From Gemmatimonadales bacterium (GTDB lineage: Bacteria; Gemmatimonadota; Gemmatimonadetes; Longimicrobiales; Gaopeijiaceae), in the NCBI GenBank assembly GCA_007692605.1, contig REBS01000081.1:19849-83848 (forward strand): a stretch of 64,000 nucleotides of DNA. Reading direction: 5' to 3'. Positions 55,672 to 64,000 of this stretch are shown here, piece after piece. The notes under the pieces were generated by a model. The model was not told where the DNA came from and did not search any database. It saw nothing but the letters and a program-made list of their open reading frames with translations. Position numbers and translations under genes: made by a program. The first letter of the stretch is position 1; every line of letters begins with the position of its first letter.

Positions 55672-58074
55672 ATGAACCGGTTTCCGGCCACGACACGGTC
55701 CGATCGAGCCATGACTGAGCCCGATCGAGCGACCCAGGCTCGACGATTCCCCCCGATCTTCGTACTCGTACTCCTCCTCGCTGCCGCCTGCGAGCCGGCC
55801 CCGGACGAACCCGAGACCTTCGAGGCACTGGCGCGCGCCTCGCTGGCGCAGATCGAAGGCACGATGGATGTCGCCGGTCTGCAGGGTGAGGTCCGGGTGG
55901 TGCGGGACGAATGGGGCATCCCCCACATCTACGCCGAAAGCCTCGAAGACCTCTTCTTCGCGCAGGGCTTCGTACAGGCGCAGGACCGGCTCTGGCAGAT
56001 CGACATGTGGCGCCGCGTGAACGAGGGGCGCCTGGCCGAGATTCTGGGGCCCGGCGCCGTGAACCACGATCGGCTGGCCCGGCTCATCATGTACCGGGGT
56101 CCCCTCGACGAGGAGTTCCGTACGTATCACCCCGAGGGCGAGATGATCTTCCAGGCCTTTTCGGACGGGGTGAATGCCTACATCGATCAGATCGGAGAGG
56201 ACCTTCCGGTCGAATATCGGCTCACCGGGCTCAAGCCCCTTCGATGGACCCCCGAGGCCTCGACCGGACGGGTGGCGACCGCGCTTCCCCTGGCCAACGC
56301 ACGAGCGGAACTGGCGCTGGCCCGGCGGATCGCCGAAGTCGGACTCGACGCGGTCAACCGGAGCGAGGCGCCGCGTCACGCGAACTGGATCGATCTCGAA
56401 CTTCCCGATGGGCTGGACGTGTCGATCATTCCCGACGAGGCCCGCGACGCCCTGGGCCACTTCCAGGGCTCCATGCCCCGCCCACCCCTCCTTCCTCGCT
56501 ACGAGGAGTGGGAGGGTGCGGTGGCTTCGGCGAATCTCGGGGCCCGGGAGACCTCTCCGGGAAGCAACAACTGGGCGGTGAGCCCCCGACTGACGTTGAA
56601 CGGGGAGGTCCTTCTGGCCAACGACCCCCACCGGGGGGTCACCAACCCCTCGCTTCGCTACCTGGTGCACCTGAACGCCCCGGGATACAACGTGATCGGA
56701 GCGACCGAGCCGGCGATTCCAGGCGTCGCGATCGGCCACAACGGCCGGGTGGCGTGGGGCCTGACGATCGTGGGCACCGACCAGGCCGACGTCTTCGTCG
56801 AGACCCTGAACCCCGAGAATCCCGACGAGGCACTCTGGCGGGGCGAGTGGTATCCGCTCGAGGTGGTCGTCGACACGATTCCGGTGCGGGATGAGGAGCC
56901 GCTCGTGGTGGAGCACCGGTTCAGCCGGCATGGACCGGTTTTTCACGTGGATTCGACCAACCACGTGGCTTACGCGGTGCGGTCCACCGCGAACGAGCCC
57001 GGAACCGGGGGATACCTGGGTGCCCTGAGACTCGCCGAGGTCGACGACTGCCGGGAGTTCATGGACGCGCTCGCCTACTATCACGCCCCGTCCGAGAACA
57101 TGGTGTGCGGCGACGTCGACGGGAATATCTCCTGGCTGGCCGCGGCGCTCACGCCCCGGCGGACCGGCGGCTGGTACGGTCGACTTCCGGTGCCGGGAAC
57201 GGGCGAGTACGGCTGGGACGGGTTTCGAACCCACACCGAGCTGCCCCAGGAGTTCAATCCGGACCGCGGCTGGGTCGGGACGGCGAACCACGATGTCCAG
57301 CCCGAGGGATACTACCCGCCCGTGATGTTTCGGCCCGGACCCTTCGGTCGCTGGGACCGGCTCCAGGAGATTTTTTCGGACATCGCCCCCGGTCAGCTCT
57401 CGGCCGAGGACTTCGAGGGCATGGTCCTCGACGCGGTCCATCCGTGGTGGTCGACCGACGACCGCCCCCTCCTGGTGGGTTGGACGGCGGAGGATCCGGA
57501 CGCGGAGTGGGCCCGGGCCGAACTCGCGGAGTGGGACGGCACCTACGATCGCGACAGCCGGGCGGCGGCCCTGCACAACGCCTTTCGCCGGCACCTGGAC
57601 GGCGAAGTCCGGGGGTCCGCGCCGGACGACGGCGCCCGGGAGGCCGGGTCCGGCGCCGAGACGCCTCTGAACGAGTCGCGCCAGGAGCTGGTCAGCCAGG
57701 CGCTGCTCGATGCCGTCGAGGAGCTGACCGGTCGGCTGGGGGACGACCCCGACGACTGGCGCTGGGGCCGCATCCATCGAAGCGAGTTCCCCCACCGCCT
57801 GGTGAGTGCCTTCGACCTTCCGGCGGTGGAGCGGTCGGGTGGAGGGGGGACGCTGGCGGCCACCGGGGCCACCTTCCGGCAGATCATCGACTTTTCCGAT
57901 CTGGATCGCTCTCGGGCCACGAGCACTCCCGGCCAGTCGATGCAGCCACTGAGCCCCTACTACGGCAACCTCCTGCCCCTGTGGGCCGAAGGGGAGTTCT
58001 TTCCACTCCTATATTCCCCGGAGAGTGTCGAGGCCGCCGTCGAGCGCGAGTTGATTCTACGGCCGCCGGGGTGA
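55672..58074 (+). CDS. Penicillin acylase family (Ntn-hydrolase) lipoprotein
   Basis: Lipobox LLLAAAC; VRVVRDEWGIPHIYAESLEDLFFAQGFVQAQDRLWQIDMWRR; nucleophile region GSNNWAVSPRLTLNGEVLLANDPH. Confidence 0.92.
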   Translation: MNRFPATTRSDRAMTEPDRATQARRFPPIFVLVLLLAAACEPAPDEPETFEALARASLAQIEGTMDVAGLQGEVRVVRDEWGIPHIYAESLEDLFFAQGFVQAQDRLWQIDMWRRVNEGRLAEILGPGAVNHDRLARLIMYRGPLDEEFRTYHPEGEMIFQAFSDGVNAYIDQIGEDLPVEYRLTGLKPLRWTPEASTGRVATALPLANARAELALARRIAEVGLDAVNRSEAPRHANWIDLELPDGLDVSIIPDEARDALGHFQGSMPRPPLLPRYEEWEGAVASANLGARETSPGSNNWAVSPRLTLNGEVLLANDPHRGVTNPSLRYLVHLNAPGYNVIGATEPAIPGVAIGHNGRVAWGLTIVGTDQADVFVETLNPENPDEALWRGEWYPLEVVVDTIPVRDEEPLVVEHRFSRHGPVFHVDSTNHVAYAVRSTANEPGTGGYLGALRLAEVDDCREFMDALAYYHAPSENMVCGDVDGNISWLAAALTPRRTGGWYGRLPVPGTGEYGWDGFRTHTELPQEFNPDRGWVGTANHDVQPEGYYPPVMFRPGPFGRWDRLQEIFSDIAPGQLSAEDFEGMVLDAVHPWWSTDDRPLLVGWTAEDPDAEWARAELAEWDGTYDRDSRAAALHNAFRRHLDGEVRGSAPDDGAREAGSGAETPLNESRQELVSQALLDAVEELTGRLGDDPDDWRWGRIHRSEFPHRLVSAFDLPAVERSGGGGTLAATGATFRQIIDFSDLDRSRATSTPGQSMQPLSPYYGNLLPLWAEGEFFPLLYSPESVEAAVERELILRPPG

Positions 58075-58208
58075 CCCGGGGCGGCCCCGCCCGGCCCCCG
58101 GCGGAGTTCCACGCCGCAATGCCAAGCCGGAGTTCCAGGCCGGTGTTCTGGACGGACGCGGCCGGCCCCGGCTATTGTGACGCCGATCTGCCGTGACCCA
58201 CCGACCCG

Positions 58209-58232
58209 CCGTGGCGCATCGATTCGCCACGG
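58209..58232. repeat. Perfect inverted repeat CCGTGGCG-CATCGATT-CGCCACGG
   Basis: 8-bp arms, 8-nt spacer, ending 14 nt before ATG 58247. Confidence 0.65.
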
Positions 58233-58246
58233 TTCATGGATCCACC

Positions 58247-61200
58247 ATGTCTTCCCGTCCCGAACCCGAAACCCGCATGCCCCGATTTCCGCTCAATCTC
58301 CGCCCCGCGCTCCGGTCCTTCGCCGCTCCCGGAATCCGGACGCATGTGGGGGCTGCCCTCACCGTGCTCCTCATCGCCCTCATGCCGGCCTCGGTGAAGC
58401 TCTCGGCCCAGACCCCCGCCCAGCCCCCGGTCCAGTCGGGGGCCGACCGGGCCGAGGATCTGCGCGGTCTGTACGCCCCGGGATTCCTGGTCGAGGACTC
58501 GAACGGAGACGGGCACATCGACCGCATCCCGGGCCGCATCCACCTGGCGCCGGGCAGTGGGCAGGCGGGACTCGCGGCTGCGGCCAATCTCTCGGCCCGG
58601 CTGGGCTTCGAGAGCTACGCCTCGCATCTCGAGCTCCTGGAGCCGGGGGCGACGGCTCCCTCCGAAGCCTCGCCCGCCAGGGCGCCCCTGATCGTGGTGG
58701 GGACCGACGGGTCGCTCCTTGCCACCCTGGGCATCGATCCCGACGAGGCGCTGCGGGGACTCGCTCCGGGAGAAGGCGCTATCTGGCGACTTCCGACATC
58801 GGCGGTCCTGCCGGCCGGGGGGGTCTGGGTGGACGGGGGCGACGCCACGGGCCTTCTGGCCGCCGCGGCCTATCTGGCGGGTCGCTATCCGGCCGTCTGG
58901 CAGCCCGACGGTCCCTCGCTCGAGGCGTGGGCCGACGAGCTCGCGACCACCCTCGCCGAGACCGTCGACGACACCGAGGCGCCCGAGGTCCCGGCCGCCT
59001 TCACCCTCACCCTCGACCGCCTCGTGGTCGGGCAGGGTCGCGACGGGATCCTGCGCCTGGCGGCCACGGCCCGGGGTGAGAGCCCTGAGGAGGCCCGTCG
59101 GCTCAACACCCGTGTGCGGGGTGAGGGCACCGACGACGACTTGGAACCCTCGGATCTCCTGCCCGCCGGGCTGCAGCGCCTGGACCTGACCGTCGTGGCT
59201 CCCGACGGCACCGAGACGACCCATCGGGTACTGCCCGAGCGAAGGTGGAGTGCCCCGAGCGCGTCGGCCTGGCAGCCCCGCGACGTCTCCGACTTCACCC
59301 TCTCGGAGCTCTTCACGACGGGCGGCATCTTTCGCGACACCCGGCAGGACCTGGTCCCCGATCGGACCGAGGCGATCCTCTCGATCGCCGGTACCGAGGC
59401 CGCGGCGGGGGCGGTGGCACTCGCCAACCGGATCGGGCTCGAGACCGCGGGCATCCGGCTCCCCTTCGCCCGGGTCGCCGGAGAAGAGGACCGACCCGAG
59501 GCCGACGGCTTCCCGATCCTCTTCGGGGTCGACCACTACCGTACCGGGCGCCTCATCGAGGAGGGCCGGCTGGGCGTACCCACCGGGGCACCCGGCGAGG
59601 GCTTCGTGGAGTTCGTGGCACGTGCGCTCGACGATAAGCACGCTCTGGTCGTGAGTGGGAGCGATCCCGCCGGTCTCGAGGTGGCGGCGGCCCTGGCGGC
59701 CGGCCGTCTCCCCTACCTGAACCGCTACGAGAAGGGGCAGTTCGGGCTGGCCGAGTTCGAGACCGAGCTCCGCCGCTTCTTCCAGGCCCGCGACGTGGCC
59801 GGCACCAGTGCGCTGGCCCTGGCCAAGCTCGAGCAGTGGATCACCCGGCTCGAAGAGGGCGATCGTCCGCAGATTCCCCCTTCCGACGCTTCCTGGCCCC
59901 CCGAGGTCGGAGACCCGGAGGCGCTCCCCGAGGACCGCCGGCGGGTGGAGCGCCTCGAGATCGAACTCGCGCTCGACACGGTGCCCGAGGGGCTCGAGGG
60001 CTACCTGAACGCCCATCTGCGCGAGCGACTGGCCGACCGGTTTCCCGAGACGGAGCTCCAGGTGGCGCTGCATCCCTCGGGGTTCGGGGCCGGCGAGCCG
60101 GTCTTCGACGAGCGCTTCGAAATCCCCTGGGAGGTCGACGAGTTGCGCGCCCGGCTCGAGACCGAGCTGTACCCTCGGGTGTCGGCCACGGACTCCTCCC
60201 TTCGCGTGGACGTGCGGGTGAGCGAGCCCCCCGAGATCCGCGAATCGCTCGCCGCCGAGCTGCGCACCGAGCTCGAGGCGCGGGGCGTCGCCCCCGACCG
60301 GCTCGAGGTGCGGGTCACGAACGCCTACAAGCAGGGGTTCAGCTGGATCGAGGACCATGTCCTCCCGCGGCTCCGCGACACCGCGGTCGAGCGGATCGAG
60401 ATCCGGTATCACCACCTGCAGGACTCCGACGAGCTCCCCTGGCAGGTCGTCGGCTCGCCGACGCGCTGGCTCCAGGAGCTCTTTCCGATCGACGCCGTCC
60501 TGGCCCGGGAGCTGGGCATCTCCGACTCGCAGGTGGTCTTTCACGCCACCGGCGCATCCGACCCGATCTACCACGTTCGCGCCCTCGACACCGGTGGCTC
60601 GGTGATCCTCGAGGAGTCCTTCACCCCGCGCTACGACATCCGTCCCTACTTCGGGCTCCACGACGACTACGAGAGGGTGCGGGTGAGCACGGGGTGGCTT
60701 CGGGCCGAGCTCGGCGACGAGGTGATCCTCGACCAGCGCGTGGCGACCGACCTGGAGCGCTTCTGGGACCACTGGCAGGGCGACATCCAGCCCCGGATCC
60801 GGGACTACCTGATGGACCTCCATGAAGGGGCGATCACCCCGGCCACGGCCCCCTTCTTCGATGAGCTCGTGATCGAGGCGCGGTTGAGCGAGCCGAATCA
60901 TCGGATCGGGATCGACGAAGAGGTGATCTCGTCGCTGGAATCGCTGCACAACGACCTGTATTTCACCTCGATCGCCTACTTCAGTCACCTGGGCAATCAC
61001 TACGGGGTGGGGGGACTCAACTACCCCGGGCGGATTCTGCCGCACATCGATCCGACCGGGGCCGGAGAGCCCGGCCTGGCGCGATTCACGCTCACGGGGC
61101 GTTCACAGTCGGCGCCCGAGCTGGTGCTCCGAGCCCGCACCGCCGACGGGGAGTGGGGGCGCTGGCGCTACTCGCTTCGAAACGCGCTCCCGACCGATCC

Positions 61201-62878
61201 GCCGAAGTTGCGGGGGCTGTCGGTGATCGCTGGCTCGCCGGGTGCGGGCGTGGGGATCGCGGCCGCTGCGGAGCGTCCGGTCCACCGTGCGCTCTTCGAG
61301 GTCATGGCCGCCGATTCGATCGATCGTTACCCCGAGTACCGGACCCGCTCCACCGAGGCCGCGATCGACCGCAGCTTCCTTTCGGTCGAGCTGCTCGAGG
61401 GAATGGTCGAGGCGGTCCGGGGGCTCCACGGGGCGGGGGTGCTCGAAAGCGCGCTGGCCTTCGAGGGGGTCGAGGAGCTCGCCTTCCGCTTCCGTGTCGA
61501 GGTCGACGAGGAGGCCGAAGACGAGGAGTCCGGCAACGGGGACGAGAGCGGGGAGGATCCGGACGAGGATGCTGCCGGCGCGGATGCCGGGTCCGATGCA
61601 GACGGCTCGCGGGACCGGGAGTTCACCCGCTTCGTCACCCTCCCCGTGAGCGCGAACCCGACTCCCACGCAGCGTCCCGTATTGTACGCCGCGGGGGTGG
61701 ATCGCCCGGGGGATCTCGGGGCCGGCGAATCCCTCTCCGAAGGAAACTCGATGGTGCAGTGGGAGACCCCGATGTCGCCGGCCGAGAGCGACTCGATCAT
61801 GGCGCGGCTGGCGCTGTGGGACGAGGTGTCGGTGTACCACGTGGGGAGGTCGTACCTGGGCCGGGACATGTTCGCGGCGGACTTCCTTCCCCCGGTCGAG
61901 GGGCCGTGGCGGTCCGAGCTCAAGCTCACCGCGCTGCGGCCGACGCTGATGCTCTCGGGGCGGCAGCACGCGAACGAGGTGTCGAGCACGAGTCACCTGC
62001 TGCGGCTGGGGGAGACGCTGGTGCGCGATCCCGAGTACCGCGAGATGCTGAAGCGGGTGAATGTGGTGCTGCACCCGATCACGAACGCCGATGGCGCGCA
62101 GCTCGCGTACGAGATGCAGCAGGTGAACCCCGACTTCACCCTGCACGCCGGCTACCTGGGGGCGCTCGGGGTCGATGTGACGACCGGGGCGGGGAGCGCG
62201 GATCCGATCTACCCCGAGGCCAATGTGCGGCCGGCGATGCAGGCGACCTGGCTGCCCGACATCTTCATCAACCTGCATGGGTACCCGTCGCACGAGTGGG
62301 TGCAGCACTTCTCGGGATACGCCGCGTGGGTGAGGGGGCGGACGGTGACGCAGCGCACCTGGTGGGCGCCGAGAGGGTGGTTCATTCCGGGCTACTCCTA
62401 TGTGGATGATCCGGACCATCCGGAAATCAAGGAGGCCCAGTTCGCCATCCTCGACTCGCTTGCGGCGGCGATCACCGGGGAGCCCGAGGTGCAGGCGATG
62501 AGCGAGCGGCAGTACGAGCGGTATCGAAAGTACGGCCGCCAGGATGTCGACGGCTTCCGGGAGCACTTCCACGAAGGGATGCTCACCTACATGTCGCTGA
62601 CCGGGCGGTCGGCCTCGGGATCGGGCCCGACGAACCCGCGGATCCTGACCTTCTCGGCCACCACCGAGGCGCCCGACGAGACGGCTCGGGGCGACTGGTT
62701 GCGGCTGGTGAATACGGCCGGGATCGCCCATACTTCGGCCCTGTTGCGCTACCTGAACACGGGGGCGCCCCGGGTGGAGCGCCAGGCCGAGGCCTTCGAG
62801 GATGCGGTGGCGCGGACGCTCTACCGGGTTCGGCCGGTGCTCCCCGAGGAGCCCGAGGACGAGGGGGACGGCGGCTGA
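58247..62878 (+). CDS. Very large secreted M14-like carboxypeptidase-domain protein (1543 aa)
   Basis: Signal-like segment VGAALTVLLIALMPASVKLSAQ; M14 HxxE in LSGRQHANEVSSTSHLLRLGE, HPITNADGAQLAYEMQQVNPDFTLHAGYLG, NLHGYPSHEWVQHF. Start uncertain (GTG 58193, ATG 58247 or ATG 58277). Confidence 0.8.
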   Translation: MSSRPEPETRMPRFPLNLRPALRSFAAPGIRTHVGAALTVLLIALMPASVKLSAQTPAQPPVQSGADRAEDLRGLYAPGFLVEDSNGDGHIDRIPGRIHLAPGSGQAGLAAAANLSARLGFESYASHLELLEPGATAPSEASPARAPLIVVGTDGSLLATLGIDPDEALRGLAPGEGAIWRLPTSAVLPAGGVWVDGGDATGLLAAAAYLAGRYPAVWQPDGPSLEAWADELATTLAETVDDTEAPEVPAAFTLTLDRLVVGQGRDGILRLAATARGESPEEARRLNTRVRGEGTDDDLEPSDLLPAGLQRLDLTVVAPDGTETTHRVLPERRWSAPSASAWQPRDVSDFTLSELFTTGGIFRDTRQDLVPDRTEAILSIAGTEAAAGAVALANRIGLETAGIRLPFARVAGEEDRPEADGFPILFGVDHYRTGRLIEEGRLGVPTGAPGEGFVEFVARALDDKHALVVSGSDPAGLEVAAALAAGRLPYLNRYEKGQFGLAEFETELRRFFQARDVAGTSALALAKLEQWITRLEEGDRPQIPPSDASWPPEVGDPEALPEDRRRVERLEIELALDTVPEGLEGYLNAHLRERLADRFPETELQVALHPSGFGAGEPVFDERFEIPWEVDELRARLETELYPRVSATDSSLRVDVRVSEPPEIRESLAAELRTELEARGVAPDRLEVRVTNAYKQGFSWIEDHVLPRLRDTAVERIEIRYHHLQDSDELPWQVVGSPTRWLQELFPIDAVLARELGISDSQVVFHATGASDPIYHVRALDTGGSVILEESFTPRYDIRPYFGLHDDYERVRVSTGWLRAELGDEVILDQRVATDLERFWDHWQGDIQPRIRDYLMDLHEGAITPATAPFFDELVIEARLSEPNHRIGIDEEVISSLESLHNDLYFTSIAYFSHLGNHYGVGGLNYPGRILPHIDPTGAGEPGLARFTLTGRSQSAPELVLRARTADGEWGRWRYSLRNALPTDPPKLRGLSVIAGSPGAGVGIAAAAERPVHRALFEVMAADSIDRYPEYRTRSTEAAIDRSFLSVELLEGMVEAVRGLHGAGVLESALAFEGVEELAFRFRVEVDEEAEDEESGNGDESGEDPDEDAAGADAGSDADGSRDREFTRFVTLPVSANPTPTQRPVLYAAGVDRPGDLGAGESLSEGNSMVQWETPMSPAESDSIMARLALWDEVSVYHVGRSYLGRDMFAADFLPPVEGPWRSELKLTALRPTLMLSGRQHANEVSSTSHLLRLGETLVRDPEYREMLKRVNVVLHPITNADGAQLAYEMQQVNPDFTLHAGYLGALGVDVTTGAGSADPIYPEANVRPAMQATWLPDIFINLHGYPSHEWVQHFSGYAAWVRGRTVTQRTWWAPRGWFIPGYSYVDDPDHPEIKEAQFAILDSLAAAITGEPEVQAMSERQYERYRKYGRQDVDGFREHFHEGMLTYMSLTGRSASGSGPTNPRILTFSATTEAPDETARGDWLRLVNTAGIAHTSALLRYLNTGAPRVERQAEAFEDAVARTLYRVRPVLPEEPEDEGDGG

Positions 62879-62897
62879 TCTACGGGCGACCAGCGGA

Positions 62898-63542
62898 TCA
62901 GAGCGTTCGGACCTCCTTGATGTCCGCGGAGCGACCGAGTGCGAAGACCACGCGGGGGATGTCCTCCTTTCGCGCACGCAGCTTCAGACTGCACCCGGAC
63001 TCCTCTCCCTCGACGAAGGCCTCCTCGAGTGAATGGTGGGGGAACCCTTCGGATGTGATCGTTTGGAGGATGTCGTCGACATTACCGGCACTCCCCGTCC
63101 AGATGACCTCGATATGATGCCAGTGGGGCTGCCGCCGGAAGAAGGCGTCGAGGTAGTGCAGGCTCCGCAGGGCCACGAGGGCGATCAGGGTGACGAAGGC
63201 CGCCTGCGCATAGGCTTCGACCCCGGCGGCCATTCCGATCATTGCGGCCACCCAGAGGGTCGCCGCGGTGGTGAGCCCCTGGACCGACCCACGGGCCTGC
63301 AGGATCACCCCGGCACCGATGAAGCCGATCCCGCTCACGACCTGGGCGGCGATCCGGCCGGGGTCGGCGAAGTCGATGGTTCCGAACCCGGAAACCTGCT
63401 GGGAGAGCTGCGTGGCGAGGGCAGCGCCCAGGCCGACCAGCAGATGGGTGCGGAGTCCGGCCGCCTTCCCGGCGCTCTCCCGCTCGAGGCCGAGAAGAGC
63501 ACCGAGGACTGCCGCGATCAGGAGAGAGAGAAAGACGGACAT
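62898..63542 (-). CDS. MgtC/SapB family membrane protein
   Basis: LLGLERESAGKAAGLRTHLLVGLGAALATQLS, DPGRIAAQVVSGIGFIGAGVILQARGSVQGLTTAATLWVAAMIGMAAG. Confidence 0.92.
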   Translation of the reverse strand: MSVFLSLLIAAVLGALLGLERESAGKAAGLRTHLLVGLGAALATQLSQQVSGFGTIDFADPGRIAAQVVSGIGFIGAGVILQARGSVQGLTTAATLWVAAMIGMAAGVEAYAQAAFVTLIALVALRSLHYLDAFFRRQPHWHHIEVIWTGSAGNVDDILQTITSEGFPHHSLEEAFVEGEESGCSLKLRARKEDIPRVVFALGRSADIKEVRTL

Positions 63543-63811
63543 GCGTCACCTGCCTTCAGTTCAGTGATGCTCACGACACTCGGGTCCCGGCGTGAACGCG
63601 CCCGACCCGTGCGCAGCGTACGTCATGCAGATCCCGCATCCTGCGCAGTCTTGAATATGGAAACCCCGAATGGTGGGAGAAGATCGGGGGCCGGTGGCTC
63701 GCCGGATCCGATGGGGGTCGGAACCTGCCGACCCGATTCCCCATAGCACGGAGGCATACTCCACATCCTGAGGGCGCCTCACCGCCGACCCCATCTCGAA
63801 CCAGCAGAGGC

Positions 63812-64000
63812 ATGAGCGAGATGTATTCCAGTTCGTGCGTATCGCATTCACGTCCGGTGCCCCTCTCCCGGGGCTCGACCTGCGTCCGGCTTCAGTCGAT
63901 GGCGCGGCAGCCACTGCGCTTCATGGTCGGCGGCCTGGCTCTCGCCGCCCCCGCGCCGGGGGTCGCCTGCGCCCCCGACGGAGGGGCTGATGGTGACGAC
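63812..64000 (+). CDS. N-terminus of a probable secreted/lipoprotein, truncated at the window end
   Basis: Open frame to the window edge; MARQPLRFMVGGLALAAPAPGVACAPDGGADGDD from the internal ATG at 63899 has a signal-like segment and Cys. Confidence 0.35.
   Translation, partial: MSEMYSSSCVSHSRPVPLSRGSTCVRLQSMARQPLRFMVGGLALAAPAPGVACAPDGGADGDD

Noticed and set aside
53044-57795. 1583-aa continuous minus-strand ORF
   Set aside because: Only 53044-55446 has protein-like features; the rest lies antisense to the penicillin acylase gene and is an open frame expected from GC-rich codon bias.
58172-61045. 957-aa minus-strand ORF opposite the M14 gene
   Set aside because: Antisense of an authentic gene; low-complexity composition without recognisable motifs.
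63543-63811. Intergenic region after mgtC checked for RNA genes or a riboswitch
   Set aside because: No convincing secondary structure or T-loop motif by eye; overlapping small ORFs are unsupported. An Infernal/Rfam scan would be needed.

Overview
High-GC bacterial chromosomal window, densely coding. By inference only it could be Gemmatimonadota-like; no marker gene proves this. I saw no rRNA, tRNA, CRISPR array, transposase, integrase or phage module. Main blocks: lpdA, marR, long-form ispH, fxsA; M42 peptidase convergent with ctaA; a co-directional run of GlcD-GlcE fusion, GlcF, COG3375-like GNAT, FAD oxidoreductase, MenC/N-acylamino acid racemase-like and a secreted D-aminoacylase-like protein; an NtrY/NtrX-like two-component pair followed by a surface-antigen OMP and a DUF4390-like gene; an orphan GspE/PilB ATPase; a caa3 oxidase cluster; a VWA/MoxR pair split by mutY and two double-USP genes; ETF-QO; a MacAB-like exporter; His/Met-rich putative metal-handling proteins; and a set of secreted hydrolases (amidohydrolase, penicillin acylase, a 1543-aa M14 protein). 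Most notable: (1) a metalloenzyme gene with no ATG/GTG/TTG start that begins straight after the upstream gene's in-frame TGA, probably at a CTG; (2) a D-aminoacylase homolog with the HxH metal motif replaced by NGQ, inside a possible acyl-amino-acid deracemisation operon; (3) a sigma-54-type promoter with upstream dyads before a double-USP gene. All assignments come from reading motifs; no database search was run.
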